The translations under genes were made by a program, and so were the position numbers. Shown here one piece after another: positions 21,801-36,800 of a stretch of 64,000 bases of DNA (within the stretch, counting starts at the first letter, position 1; every line of letters begins with the position of its first letter). The DNA is from Rhynochetos jubatus (taxonomy: Eukaryota; Chordata; Aves; Eurypygiformes; Rhynochetidae), in assembly GCA_027574665.1 (NCBI GenBank), contig CM050651.1, positions 10,479,501-10,543,500 on the forward strand, written 5' to 3'. The notes beneath the pieces are model-generated. The model had not been told where the DNA came from and searched no databases. It worked only from the letters and a program-made list of their open reading frames with translations.

Positions 21801-24800
21801 CTGCCCATGGCAGGGGGCTTGGAACTGGGTGGGCTTTAAGGTCCCTTCCAACCCAAACCGTTCTGTGATTAATCCCTGTATCAGCATTCTGATCCTAACT
21901 ACCATATAAATAATTTTCAAAGTTCTCAGTCATAAGAGAGCCAGTCAGTGAAAATAAGATGTACTTTTCACACTGCACCTCTGTTAGACAAGTATCCTTC
22001 ACCCTCAGATTCCTTCCCAATATCACTGCACCAAAAAAGTAAATCCACTATCAAACTGTCGATGCATTCTCAGTCAGTTCCCTCCGCACTAAGAATGTTC
22101 TGCACCTGTAACACGCGTTGCTTTCCTTCCCTCGAGCACTGTCGATCAATTTAAGTGACTAGTATGTAGAGCCTATGAATGAGGCACCACCACAACTGGT
22201 ACGGGATGAGAAGAGGGCTCAGAGTTCCGTTTCAGGGAATATTAATCTCAGATGAATGATTTTCCCCAGCATCATAACCCGCTGATTTGCTACGCGCCAC
22301 AAGATGGCTCTAAAACAGCTGCAGACAAGAGCATGTACTCACTGCCCGATGTCTGGCGTGGGCTGTAAGCGTTAGTGAATAAATACGAAAGGCGCAAACC
22401 TGTGCAGTTGGCCAACTGCCCCCAAGCTACAGGGGTTCGGGCCTTAAGTTTAATGCAACGAAAGGGCAGAACACTGCTAAGCACGTTACCCCTCAAGAGA
22501 AGCCTCGTACCTTTAGTCTTCAGAAGAGCTATCCAAAACGTGTTCCCTGAGTTCTGAAAACAAAACAACACCCCTCCCTAGCGCCTCAGGTTCTGTAACA
22601 GAACCTAGTATGTAACACAGCAGAGCCTCCACCTGGGCTAACACAGAAGGATAGCAGTTGCTGTGGCAGTCCTTGGTAACTGCATCTTGCACTGCAGACT
22701 GTGTAGTCAGACTAAGCTAGCTCAGTCCGCAGCGTTTATTAGAAACGGTGAGCTCAGCCCAACCCTCGCTCAACACACACAAACTCCAACACCAGAAGCT
22801 TTTCTCCTCCGTTAAACAGACACAGCCCCCCCAGTCCTCCTGTGCTATTTTAACCTCTCCCTCGTGAGCAAGCTGCACGCATAAACACACAATATTTATA
22901 GCTAACAGCACACACTTTCAAACAAACTTCAGGTTAACGTAACTGCAAGTCAAAGAAAGAATCCAGGTATCTTAAAGGGAAGTTTGTACTCCTAAAAAAC
23001 AGATCTGAGACAGAGTTGAGGATGTTTAATGCTACTAAATGATTAATGAATATGGAATGAGTCCTGTGGTTAATGACACTTGAAATTATTAAACTGTCAG
23101 CCAAGTCTGTATTCAGCAAAGCTGCCAGTTACACCCACATATACCCAAACAATTCCTTATTAATGCTATCTACAGTTTTCTACGTTTCTGAATAATATAC
23201 GTGAGCCTTTTAAACCACGACACTTCCCTTGCAGCTCCTTCCACACACCCCCTCCACAACACAAGCCTAAGAAACCGTTTGATTTAATCCCAGCTGACCC
23301 ATCCCATCACCTGTGCACCGCAGTCCCCTGTGGGAGACACCGACTGAGCTACAGCCCTCTACCTGCTTCAAGCTCTGGGCACACACCTGCACCCGTGTAT
23401 AGAGAACCACGAGCCAGTTTTCCAGAGAGATTTTTTAGGACTACAGCCATATATAATCTGCAGTTTTAAAAGCTTCTTTTGACATGAAATTCAGCCTAAT
23501 TCTATGGCTAAGTTTAGTTTCATTCAAAGGTGTTCCCCCACCAGCACGTCTCCTAACTCTGATCTAGGAGGGAGCTGGGGTTTCACACCAGTTACTGCTA
23601 ACAGGCTAACTGCCGATTTACCGTTTGCCCGTAACCCGAACAGCCCAGCAGTCAAAAACACTGCAACGTGCAGTAACATCTGCTGTGCAGTTTGCATCTT
23701 CCCTCTCCGGATTTCTTTCTCCATCCATCAGTCTGTGAACCCTCCTCAGCTACCTGCACGTCAACAAGGCTCAAGGGAGCACCACATTTCAAGGACTCAA
23801 CAGAAATTTCACAGGCAGTGCGTTAGGTGAGGATGAAACCTCTATACCTCACACTAACTGAAGTCAGGGAGGAGACAAAAGTTCATTGTTCATCCTGTGA
23901 CTATGTTTATTTCCATACAATGCACTTGGCAGAACTGAACCCTGCGGTCCCCATGTCTGCCTTCCTCTGAGCACATCGCCAACTGCCGTGAGCACCGGGA
24001 GTTTCAGCAGCACGAAGAGACAGGATGGGAGCAGAGGAGAAATGGAGCTTTACCTTGGTTCTCTGGAAAACAGCCTTAGGGTCTAGAGTCTTGGTCTTTC
24101 CAGGATTGTTCTTATTCGTTTTAATCCAACAAATGTCCTCACATCTTCTGTAACCCCACTTGCGCAGACACTAAAGATTACGGAAGGTTAGAACGGTTCA
24201 CGCTACACCAAAGACTTCAGTAACCTAAACCCAACACTCATACAGGTACGTGACTTTCCTTAAAGCATCAGTGGAAGAGAAACGTGTCACAGATGGCTGG
24301 AACAGTTTTCTGGCACGACTCCTCTGTGTTCTGTCAAGCTGCCCCCAGCAGATTTTACAAAGAGCCTTACATGCACATCGACTTGTCTACGCATCACCCT
24401 TCTTTTTTCCCTTTAAAAATCTAACGTCTGCACAGATCCCCTATGAACTCTGCACTCACTTTTCCTAGTGATGCTTAAATCTAACCAAAATCCATCTGAG
24501 CAACAGTGATAGCTGCCTTGGCCCTGTCCGCTAATCCCTGCACTCTAGTAGTGTCTCACGTCAATGTAAAACTCTAAGCGGGAAGGTCCTTTGCTACCGT
24601 TCTGTGGTGTTTCCTGTATCTGGTAAACAAACAAAGGAAATAAAAAACACAAAACCCCCCAGACAAACACCAAACTTGTATGTCTTTTTAATCCTTAACT
24701 CCTGTAAGGACAGGCTGGGAAAGGGAGGCAGTCAGGGCATTAAGGAGGTCCTTTGGCTGCTGCTGTGTTCAAGGACTGTCCAGCTGCACGGACATGGCGA

Positions 24801-27800
24801 TGACCAAACCCATCTGTCCAGAAGAGCTACTTTAACCAACTCAGCATGAAAAGCAGGTAAAGCAAACACGTTAGTAACTGCCTGTGGTCCTTTAATGAAG
24901 GCCACGTTTTAGTAGAAGGTGCTGCTCAAACCAGGCAAAGCATGTTTCAGCACGGCAAGAGCTGACTGGAAATTGTTATCCCGCCACCCCCAGCACACGC
25001 AGCGCCACCGTGGCATACAGAAAGATGACTCCAACTCCAAGATCTTACAGGGAAGTAAAACTTCGCAGAGCTCACTAAGAGTAAACCTACTTAACCTCCA
25101 GGTGGTTTCTGGAAATAAGCAGTGCTACGCACACAATTTTATCTCCCTTTACGAAGCGGCAGCACCTTTCTACTCGCGTGAGCATTCCTGGCAGAAAGCT
25201 ATTAGAATGCTCAGCAGTTACAGTTGGAAATTCTATACAGAAAAAGTCAGCGATAAAAATAAACTCTCAGGCCCGTCCCTGACAAATTGAATTAAAACAT
25301 CATCTTACCACTCGGCCAAGATCCAGACCCTCGCCCGAACCGCACCAGAGAAACACAAATGACCTTGGGGCTGCGATTTCTTCGATTTCCAATTTCATGA
25401 TCTAGTAAGAGTAAGAAAAGTGTTTCTGAATTAAATCTAAATCACCAGTTCTATCGGGAGGAACACTTCAGTGTTGCAACACTGTCACACAAACCATCAG
25501 GAAGCGCTTATTGAAAGATGTTAGCCTGTATGCCATCCACAGCCACCCTCTTAACACTGTTTTCCAGACAGCGTGTTGTACAAGTTACCTCATCAGTAGG
25601 CAAGTGCATGTTTTCAACATTGCTGATGAGCAGCTAAATTCTTCTTTTGAACAGAAGTTCTATCTGCACAGAAAATTCTAGACTTAAAAGACTGATACAA
25701 ACCACATGATTCTGGATTTCCCCTAAACCTCTGGTTTATTTTATCATTCCATCGGTAGCAAAAAGATGTAACAGAGCAATAGTGCTCTGTTTCTCTTCAG
25801 CCCTGGAGTTGCTTGTGTGAAACCTGAAGGCACATTATAAAAAAAAAGCTTAATTCCTCTTGCTATATGGGAAAGCCATTCTCTCCATTTCAGGAAAAAA
25901 GCAGCAAGAGTTTATCAGGACAGTGGTTCAACAACGGCAAATGAGTAACATTCAGGATGAAATAACATGAGATGCAAAGCATCTGTTACTCATTACAAGT
26001 TGAGAAGATTCATCTGTAACTTGCTAACACATCAAATCAAGCCTCATTCGGTGCCACTGTGCAGAAAAATAATGCAGTAGAGGCCACTCCAAGAGGATGT
26101 AACTCCTAAGAGGATGACTCCTGCCTCAAACACTTCCAGTTCTTCCTCCTAGGACATTTTAGGATGTTTTTCCCCTGGGGAAACGCTGCCAGGCACCATT
26201 TTTGCCTGGTGTAACAGAACGACTAACACAGAAGCCACCAATTCCTTACCATGTCATTACCCACGTCTCTTACCACAGCCACCAATGCCCTTGCTTTCAA
26301 ATTCATTCCTTCAAGGGGGATTGAGTTTTATTTTGTTCTCGTGACCCTTTAGCTTGAGCGATTCACTGCTCAAGTTACACACACGTGGCTTTCAGCCTAC
26401 GGACAAACTAAACCTGGGTTAAAACCACCACCATCATCCCCAGCCTGCACCCGACACCGGTAAGAAAACCTGCTTCAGTGTACTGAGTATCACCCGCGTT
26501 CTGACAAGGCTGCTGCTAATGCAGACGGAGTCCCGCACTCCTTCCGAACAGGGCCTCCCGGTAACAGGTGAGTTGCATGTTCCCACCCACCTGCCTGCAC
26601 CGGAGAAAACCTGACGGGTATGCAAATGTGCTTTAATCAGCTATTCCTCTCTACTACAGATTGTCTGGTTTGTTGTGGGGGTGTTCGGTTTCCTTGATTT
26701 TTTCTTAAGTTCCTGAAGCGTAGAGACAGAGCAGCACTAACCTATCGCTATTTGACACTAGCATTACAAGCTTGTGACTGAGCTCCCAAGTGAAGGAATT
26801 CTCTGTTCAACCCTGAAGGCCAGGGCAACGTGGCAGCAGGCTCGGTGTCATCAAAACCATTATGCTTGACAACGTCCAGCACTTCCTAGCCTCCAGCCCT
26901 CCCCTTGCCTTTCCAGGGCTGACTTCACTGAAAAGGGAAAGATCCAGAATGGAGGTTCCTTCAGTGCACCTGGAGGGTTTCCTTCTTCACAAGTATCCGC
27001 ACGCATTACTACAGAAAGCATTTTAACATCTTCCCTCTAACTCGAGTCTCTGAATGCTGACCAGAGCACAATAAAGCGAGAGCACCAACAGTGATCTCGA
27101 GAAAGATCACGTTTTGCACAGTAAGGTGTCTCCTTGTTCCCAAAAAGGAGAAATCAGACATCAACGTGGCTTCAAAAAAACCAACCCCTTTGATGTGACT
27201 AAACAGTAGGGGAATACAGCAATAACATACAAATCCACAAGGAAGGTTTGCCTATTTTGTTAGGCGTCTCACAATTACAGTTGGCTAAAAATCAGTTAAA
27301 ACTTCCTACCCCATCAACACTTTGGAGAAGGGAGCTGTCAGTGAGGTGTCTACCCTTCTGACTCCGAGACCAGCATATTAAAAGCACACCTTAAAAAACT
27401 CTTGGAGAATTTCAAGAAAGGAGGGACTATCTACAATGGCTATTCTGAATTTCAACAGCAAAAAGCAAACAGAAAAAAGAAAACTCATGGAATTTGAGGG
27501 TAGGGAGAAATCCCACCATTATCAGATTTTCAACCGGACTTAGGGAGAACAAAAAGGTGTATTTAATGCATTAAACTCCTCAAAAGAAAGTCTTTTAACA
27601 CAAACGGTGTAGGCATGCATACAAAGTAAATCTGGTTTTGTAACAATCTAGACTTTTCTTTAAAACCAACATATCCCATTTTTCCTTAAAACACATCTCA
27701 AAGATTTTGATACCAAATGAAATCCTCAAACTATTTTCTGAAATACATGCACACAATCCTTTACACAGCAAGAACACCACTTACATCATCCCAGGTCCAG

Positions 27801-30800
27801 CATTTTTCATTGGCAGTAATGCCAGTCTCCCGGTAGTATTCTTCCAGCGGTGGTTCCAGGAGAATCACATCAAATTTGGACTTCAGTTCCCTAATATCGA
27901 AAGCTTCCAAGTCTGCTTGTAAGTACCTGTTTAAACAGAAGACGATGGATTGCCTGGACAAGTTACAGCGGTGCTCTGGAAGTTCTACCGCACACAGCGC
28001 CTGCGTGGCCAGCTACGAGGAGGGTCTCCCGTGCAGTTCACACGGCTCGAGCGCACTAAATCCAAAGGAGATGCGCAGCGCATCCTCACCTCACCCAGGC
28101 CGGGTGCTGCTGGCATTCGAGTTTTTATTAGAAAGTAGTCTCTCTCTCAATAAACAGTTTTTAGGGTTCCAAAAAACTGTTTCCAGCAGCAAACCGGCGC
28201 CCACATAGACTGTACAACAGCGTCTAGTACAGAAGCACCGCGCTTTCTGTACATCCGTGGGCTATACAGCAGAAAACATCAGCATTTAAGCAGCAAACAC
28301 TCACTCTCTGGCTAACAGGCTTCTGTACAACTGCCCTCCACGCCCGCCCCCACTCACTGCTCTGTCACTACCCAAAAAACTACACTGCCCGCCCCTCAAC
28401 ACCTTTAGCTTTAAATAAAGCGCTGATTAGCAGACCACCCCCACCCCCTTCCTAGGCAAGGGCCTGGAAAAGAGAACACCAAATCCACCTGTGGAACAGC
28501 GATCAGAAGGCAGCGTTTCATTACTGCTTTTCCCCCTTTTGTGCGTAATACTTCGGCTAAGTGCCAAAACGCACCTAACTCCAAACCAGCAAGCTGAGTT
28601 CTGCAGTCCATAGCTCCGCTGTTCAACTGTGTGAGTTTTCCACGTGGCTATCATGCAGTAACGCTGCTGCACTCGGCACAGATTAGGATGGCAGCACGTT
28701 AAAAGCATTGGGTTCACATTCAGAGAGGCTCAAACTCCCAGGAGTAACATGCTGCGTGCTTCCACGGTGTCCAAGCTTCAGCAAAGACTCAGGTAATTCA
28801 AAAATCACTTCCAGCCAGTCTACGCTTTTTTGGGTCTTAAACTACACCGTAACATCTGATTGACGGTACTGAGGTAATAGCTGGACATTATAAAAACCAG
28901 CTGTTACAAGAACAGCTACGGTTATACTGAGAGGCCATTTTTTCAAGCTTTTCTTGTTACTGTAAACTGTATGGTACCACAAGATTCACGGTCGTGTGAT
29001 GTTCTCTTAGTTCCCAAAGCGAAGCCTGCAGCCCAACCAGCTGGCAGTTCAATCTTAGAAAGCAAAGCTTTAGGTACTACAAATAATCACACACTGGAAA
29101 GAAAATCTGGTTTATACACTATATTAAACATCTAGATTAAACTAACAAAAACAAAGGGATTGTATTTGTCTGAAGTTTCAATTGATTAATGTGTATATAC
29201 AAACGGAAACAGAAAACGTAAATTCTGAGCAGGTGCTAAAGATAGAGATTTGCAAAGCAGACAGCCACTTCAAACAGCTCTGGAGAAGAAAGGCATTTTC
29301 CACAAGAACACTTACATGGGAGGAGTGTTAGATTTAGATATCAGCTCATCCTTCAATCTGATGAGCTCTCTAAGTTTTGGATATTCTTCAAACCTATCTG
29401 CTAAGCCTAAGAAGAAGAAAACATGAAGTTAACAACTACTCAGAGTAAATCTGTATCAATTCAGCATTGTTGTATTCTGAATAGGTCCGAACGTTAATAC
29501 TTCGCCTCATTTTAATCTCTGTTAGGACAAACCAAACTCTTCCAAGCAGTTTTTTGTTCAGTAGTTCAGAGGAGCCTCCTACCTTCACCCAGGTAACTAC
29601 AGCTGTTACTGAATCTAGTGCCCGTGCCTGAACCTTCTCTAGAGCACTACAGCGACCAGAGCTCACAACTCCTTCTATCAGAAGGGAACAATCTTTCATT
29701 TAAACTAGAAGTGCCAGAACGATGGGATTTTGCTATGCCCCTGCCCCATCCCTAAGTTTATATTAGCATCTAATTAACCATCTTTCACAGAATACTCTTA
29801 CTTAACCTCTGAAGGTGGCAACGGGGGTGTGGCTGGTTCCCTTTGGTAACCCCGACACTGAGATTTGGTAGCCTGGTGTCAGGAAGGTCTGAATACATAT
29901 GTGTCTTTAGGGGGGCTCCTAAACTGAGCTTGATGTTAATTTTCAAACCTTCTGTATGTACAGAATGCAAACAGGAGAATCCTAACGAGGTTTTTTCTGC
30001 AGCAAACGTTTTGTAAAAAAGAAAACCCAAACAAACTTTCCCCTGTATTGCTTGCCCCCTTCAAAAAGGTAAGTACAGACAGTGTTTTTGTTATTGTTAG
30101 CAGCAGGCTCAGCACAAACCAAAAAGGTATTTCCCACCTCCCAGGCAGTATCAGTTCAACTTTGGTAGGAGTTATTTACATGTTAATTTACAACTTTAAA
30201 GGGTCCTAAGCCATGGGGGAAAAGCCCCCACCCAAGCCCACAAACCCCACAACCCTTCATCCCTCTCATTTCAGTTCAAGCTTCTGAACTCCCAGCCCCA
30301 GCATCGCACTGGTAAAAGCAAAGTCCTTAGTGGCTAACTTGTTCTCTCTTACTACGTGTGCATCAAACACCCAAGTATTACTGTCTTTTTTTCCTTGAAT
30401 GCATAACTTCTGAAACACACTGCTGTGTTCTTCTGACTTCCACTGCTGTGTAGCTTCCGGCCAGTGCGAGTCAAATACTCCGGGCCAGCAGAAAGGGAAG
30501 CCTGTTAGCAGCAGCTAAGCAACACAGGTAAAAGAATTTTCAGTCAAGGTGACTTCAGTTGTTTTAAAGACCCCACCAAAACACAACCAAACAACAAACC
30601 AACCAAACCAAAAGCCACAGGTATCTCCCTCTCTTCCAAGATCAACATCAGAAAGAGGCAACTGGGTGTTCTGGAACTTCCCTACAGCTTTCTGTAGGGG
30701 CACATCCAATTACGAAGTAGCACCTAAGCAGAGTTTTGATCGTCACGTACGAGATATACGCAGCATGACACGCTTCATCTCTAGTAAGGGGCGGACTAAC

Positions 30801-33800
30801 TGCTGCTGACACGCCCGTTTCCATGTTAACGCTGGCATTACAATTTGTCCTGCCCCTCCCAACCCTTCATGCAGCAGAAACGTCAGGGTGAGTAACACGG
30901 GCTGCTATTTCTTCGCACTCAGCTTAATTCACAGGACAGCGTGTAACTGTCTAGTGCTAACTGTGAAGCTCCGACGCTTTTTGGGTGAACACGTCACGGA
31001 GTTAAACCAGCCCGCTTTTCGTACGGAACACCCGGATGCGTTTCCCAGAAGCATTCACAAAACACAGAGCAGCGACAACCTGTCTCAGGAGGCAGGCAAG
31101 GCATCCTTGGGCTGGCACCCGTAAACACAACACACTCGCCCTGCCAACGTTAAACTTGACAAACTACAGAGAACTACTGCAGAAAACTGCAGCGGGAGCA
31201 TCCTGCTTTTTTGAAAACACCCAGCTAACTGCCAGGCACCCATTCTGGGAAACAGGGCTAAACTGTACCTCCGTTTTAGAAAGATTAACTTCAGGCCTAA
31301 CAAAGTAAGAATTCAATAACAAGGTCCACGATGGCTGGATAAACGTAAATTTGAAAAATAGCATCCTCTAAACTCAACAGTACGTTAGGCCCCCTAAATG
31401 AGTTGTCAGCAGTTCCATAATTGAGCTGGTAAATACCATCCGTAGTACTGTCCATGTGCCACATGCTACATGCGCTCTTGGAGGCAATACAGTCTGGGAA
31501 ACAGCTGAACTGCTAGTCCAGCGCCCAACAGTTGCAAGATCTGCTAACTAGAACCATCTACTTTCTGGAACTAAAGGAGTTCAGCTTTGAAAAAATCTTC
31601 CTGGTTAAATACTTCCAGATAAAATAGAGAGGAAGAAGAGCCGTAGTAATATTTACCTCCTAACTTACTAAACATCATCCATATAAATTTATATATTGAT
31701 ATGTTTGCACAGAGAGACAAAACCATGACGTACATGTGTATCTACATTTCCCAGTAACTGTAAGGAATTAAAAAGGGGAAGAAAAAGAAGCGCTATCAAA
31801 TAAACAGTTATCTTCAAACAGGTACTCTGACATACCAACATCTCTGATGAAGTTCTGGGGTCTGTGTCCTGTATCCACGAAGTGCTGGCAGTAATCATTG
31901 TGTGGATTTAAGCTCTGAGTACCCTGAGGAACAAAAGGGAGTTCGGCGAGAGCAACAGGGAAGTAACTGCACACACAAACTACACGTGTTAATCTGATAA
32001 ATGAGAAAGCAACACCTTTTTTTCCCCCCCTTTCCAACATGCCTTTATAAGCTATGCTGGTTAAGACTGTCACTGTGTTTTTAATTCCCAATCAGGCCCA
32101 TTTTAAATTGATCCAGATCTTTAATCAGACCAATGCAAACACTAGTTACAGTCCTGTCTTTCACAGGAAACTTCTGCCCTTGTGAATTCCCGTCAATCAC
32201 TTCAGCCCTTAAAGCTGTATTTCAAATACCATCGACTGCAGGAACAGTTCAGCATCACTATGCCAGCTTTGCTAGACCACTGGTTGCAAAGGCAGCTCAC
32301 CTTCAGAAAGGTACTGGAATCTTTGTAAATCTCTTCTTCATAGGGCAGGTTCTCTTCATCTTGCTGCAGCTCTACTTCATCCTTGGAAATAAAGCAGATA
32401 CTACATGTGTGCAAGATCATGCTGTTTCTCTCCTCATTACAATTCTGCTTCTTCAGGAGAGAAGTGGGCTGTCTACAAGGAGATGTCTCTGAGACCCTGT
32501 GATCATGAATGGTTCCTACTCTGGTTCTGGAGGGGGAAAAAGATTACCTATTCCCTAAAAGGTCTGCCTCTCTCTCATCAGTGAGGAGACTGTTACCGGG
32601 AACGGCCTCTGAAAGACGACTAAAATAACCAACCTTCCATTTCTAGACCCTGGCAGTGCTTCACAAGGTGCAGAACTTTGAATTTGTCTCCCAAAAATCT
32701 CTCTCCCTGGACTAAAGCAGATGATATATTTTGTTGAAGTGCTTCTGTAGTAGAAGCACTGAACATTTATATCCACTCAGCAGCTGCAACCATCTTCTCC
32801 ATACAAATCTGTGAAATTCCACACTTGGCAGAAACCGCACGTGGTACAAGCCAGTATTTCATCAGGACTGTCCTTCAAGGTAACTGTAAAATGCCCCATT
32901 TGTAGTCTCAAAGTGTACAGAAAACGGGAATCGTATTGCATTTTTCCCCCAGTTAGTGTGGCACCAACTGCTCATCAGATTTCCGGAATTCAGAGATCTG
33001 TCACTCTGAACATCCAACACAGAACTCGGAACAAGCAAGAAAAGAGACTGGCTTCTCCATGTCACCTTCTGTCGTTGATCCACAGACAACCCATAGGTAA
33101 GTAAAACTGATGAACCACAGAACAGTATCACCTGCCATATTTTAGCAGGATGCACATGCTCTTTCATACGTCACTGATTACAACAGAAATCTTAATCAGT
33201 TACTATACTGCTGCATGTGAGGAGAAAAGCAGTTTCAAAGCTGAAATATTACCAAAAAAAGGTATTTTAACACACTGCAAAACTGAGAACCAGATTTCTC
33301 ATAGAGAAGAGCTTAACTTCTCCCCGCAACACGCACCTGAAGTCAAAAGATGCAGAGAAGATGCTCTTACTAGTGCTGCATTTACACTACGCTACATAAG
33401 CTGCCTGAATCAGAATGAAAAATTAAGAGTTCGCCCTATTTTGATCCCTGTAAATGTGGAAATCTTAAAGTAAGCTCTGTGTTCTTTCCAAAGTGGAGCT
33501 CTGAACCAACTGCTGAAATGCAGGCATAAACTGCGATTAATAGGTCACAGATTCCCCCTCCCCATTATTCAGGTGAAGAACTTAAAGATACAGGACTTGT
33601 ATGGGTTTGGTTCTTCTTTTTTTCCACCAGACCATAAAGAGAAAGGTTATGATCAGAAACAGCAACAGCGTTTACAAGGAAAAGGAATGAACTGCAGACA
33701 AGCAGCAGCATTATTCAGGCGACAAAAAAAAGCTGAAAGCTTGTGTTTTACTAAAAACTGCTTGTGCCATCATAAGCTTACACCTGTTTCCCCTCGTCCA

Positions 33801-36800
33801 TCTTCCTCGCAGTCTCAGCCTTCTGCTGCTAAGCACTTGTCAGACACCTACTTCTGAGTCACCCCAGCCCTCCTTGTGCCTTCATCAGTGATTAAAAACC
33901 CCCCACAACTGTTGTGGCCACAAGCAGAATGCCCACGCCACCAGCTTTCAAAGGGAAAAGGACGCAGTCCAAGCAGAGACAGAAGGACATGAACAGCAAT
34001 ACAGGACAGTAGGTTCCTGCACATTAATCATCCTTGTTTTCCCAATCTGGTGTATTGCTGCTGTTAGGGAAATAGCAACTACCCACAGTATTCCAGCAGA
34101 CAGCTTTTTCTAATGACTAGAGATACATTAAGCAATTATCATCATTCAACCAAGCAGGATTTTGTCAGCCTCCGGAAGAAGGGCCTGGAAGTGGTCCAAG
34201 CTCACAGGCCACTGCTTGCAGAAACAAAGTGATGCAGGTCTGTATCAAATTCAGCTGGCAGACAGCAGATTTGAACCACAGGTATTTTTGTACTTCATGC
34301 CAAGTTAAACCCTCTGCCACAAAACGCTGTTGAAACCAGACAGGTTTCAAACGTACAGGTTGGAACAATTTAGATTTCCCTGGGAAGGGGAGAGGTGGAG
34401 CACCGATCACAGCCCTCAGAAGGCCATGAAGAGCCTGGGAGTGGCAGCAGATAGTCAGCTCCCACTGTCACCTCAATAACAGACCAGGGAGCTCAACTAA
34501 CCCTGCTACAGTTCCACAAAAACAAGAGTATCGTAGAAGTTCTTCAGAACCACAGTTCAACTTTCTGACCTTGAAGCATCCCTTGCTCGTTTTTGCCAGC
34601 AATACATCTCTTCCCGTATCTCCCACCTCTGCGGTCTGCAAGGCAGAGTCAGGCGCTGAGACAGAAATCTCAGCAAGCAGCCTTGCTGCCCTTCATTTTC
34701 CCATCAGCCTGATGCTTATGAAGAACCATCACTATAAGTTTACACGTATTCTACTAAAACCAAAAATAAAAACCAAACCCACAGAAAACAAGAAATAAAA
34801 CATTGCCTTTTTTGCATCAGATGTTCCGAAATACCTGGTAAGATTAACATACCTCACCTTCCATTTCAAAAACTGCCCTCACACTTCCCCATACACTGAA
34901 AGAGTCAATGGCGCTGCTCAGCCTTCTCTCAAAACCACCAGCGCGAGACATTTAAGCACCATCGGTTCGCTTTCCACTGGAACGCTACAAACTGACAGAA
35001 ATCCCCTTAAACACCCATTTAAAGGTCTGATGCCCACATCCCCAGGCTCTCCCCCTCACAGACCTCACGCCATCACGCTGCACCGCAGTAACAGCGACGC
35101 TGCACCTTCGCAGTAACCCACCTTCGCCAGCAACTGCGGCGAGATGCTCAGGCTCCAGCCGGAGCAGCTGAGGTTCGAGGACACATTCATTTCCACCAAA
35201 TCTGAAGTCAGGGCGCAAAAGTTTCAAACCACGTCAGAAGGATTAACCGATACCATCGCGGAGAACCCAACGCTACAAGTCAGGGTTTGAGAGACACCTC
35301 TGTGTCAGAAACACCTGTAGTTTTCCTAACCAAAGTGACAAACTTTCACTATTTGTCTGCAACACTAATAGTTACGTCTACTATTACTCTAGTCTAAGGA
35401 GAATTAAACACAATCCAATAGGCCTTGATACCATAATGAACCGGATTTTTGTATCTGCTCGTATTACCTGACTAAAATTAAACAGGCTCAAAGTAATAAG
35501 GAAAAAGTTACATAAATACAGATGGGATTTGACTACATTCTTATCTGCTTGCCAACAGGGAATTAGCAATGTCTGGGAAAACAGCTGACGACTCCACTAT
35601 AGATGTTCCACTTTGGGGTTTCAAGTTTCTGAAACCTTCTCATCTGCTCGGCCGAAGTAGGTCCGAGCCAGTGTTATTAAAACATCCTTCAATCCCACCA
35701 ACACGGCCGGAGCCTGGCCACTTGCGAGTGCTTACAGTCCACCTCAGGGGAAGTCCTCGCCGTGCTAACGAAGAAAGTGTTCACGGAAAGATTCGTACGC
35801 TTTGCCAACTGGACTGACCCACACACATTTCATAGAAAAAAAAGTTGTTTAGCCACAACCTTGGTGAAGGAGTAAAATGAAGTGATCTCAGCCAATGGCC
35901 AACGTGAACGTAAAACCCCTCGCAAGCGGCGCGTGTACTCTGCAAAGCCCTTGAGATGGTGCCCTAACTGGTTTGCTAAGCAAGGCGTGCAGACTAACGT
36001 GTTAACAAGAGCATCTGTCCGGTCACAGATGGACTTCAAAAATTAGCATCAGAAGATGTCCTGTCCTCCATTAACCTTTCGGTTTACTAAGAGAGACTTA
36101 CGATACACATGATCACAAAAAGACTTACAAATGTAACACTACAAAAGCCTCCTATTTAAAAAAATACTATTTTTAGGCATCCAAGAGAACAGCAGACACT
36201 GCATTACTTCATATATGCGCTGGCCTCGATTCTAGTTAACCACAGAAGCAAGGTTACTAGGACAAGTTTAAAAAGGAGGGGGAGGATATATGTTGCAACC
36301 AGATCACAAGCAAATCACAAAGACAGCTGTATCATAATCATGCCTTTGTTTAACCTTTCTCTGCCACTCGGCCAAAACATCACATTAGGTATGAAACAAG
36401 AAAGCTGTCAAATAGCTCTTGGATGAGTATTTGAAAGATGAAGGGCACCAGAGAATGACAACCACTCAACCATGGGGGCAGTTGGGTGGTTTCTTTTAAA
36501 CTGAACTTTTCCTGGGTATTTTAGATACTTAGAGCATACCCCAAACCAAACCTCTTACTTCTGTTGCCTTCGAACACCTCATTTCTTCCATTCATCCGGA
36601 ACTGCATTCCTCTGCGCTTAACAGGCAGGTGAGGAGACACCCTCAGGCTCCCTGTAGCTCGCCCCATGGCCTGTGCCTCTTGCTAAATGCTTCTCCTAGA
36701 GGCAGCGCTAAATTAAGCCTCCCAAGATTGGGTTCTGGTGAGCACACAGTTCAACACACCTGAGCCACATCTGAAGAGAACCACTTAGCGTCTGTGCCCC

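Noticed and set aside
34150..34450. Possible dispersed repeat in METTL14 intron 3
   Set aside because: Some CR1-like words were suspected, but the ordered CR1 landmarks present in the other copies are missing.
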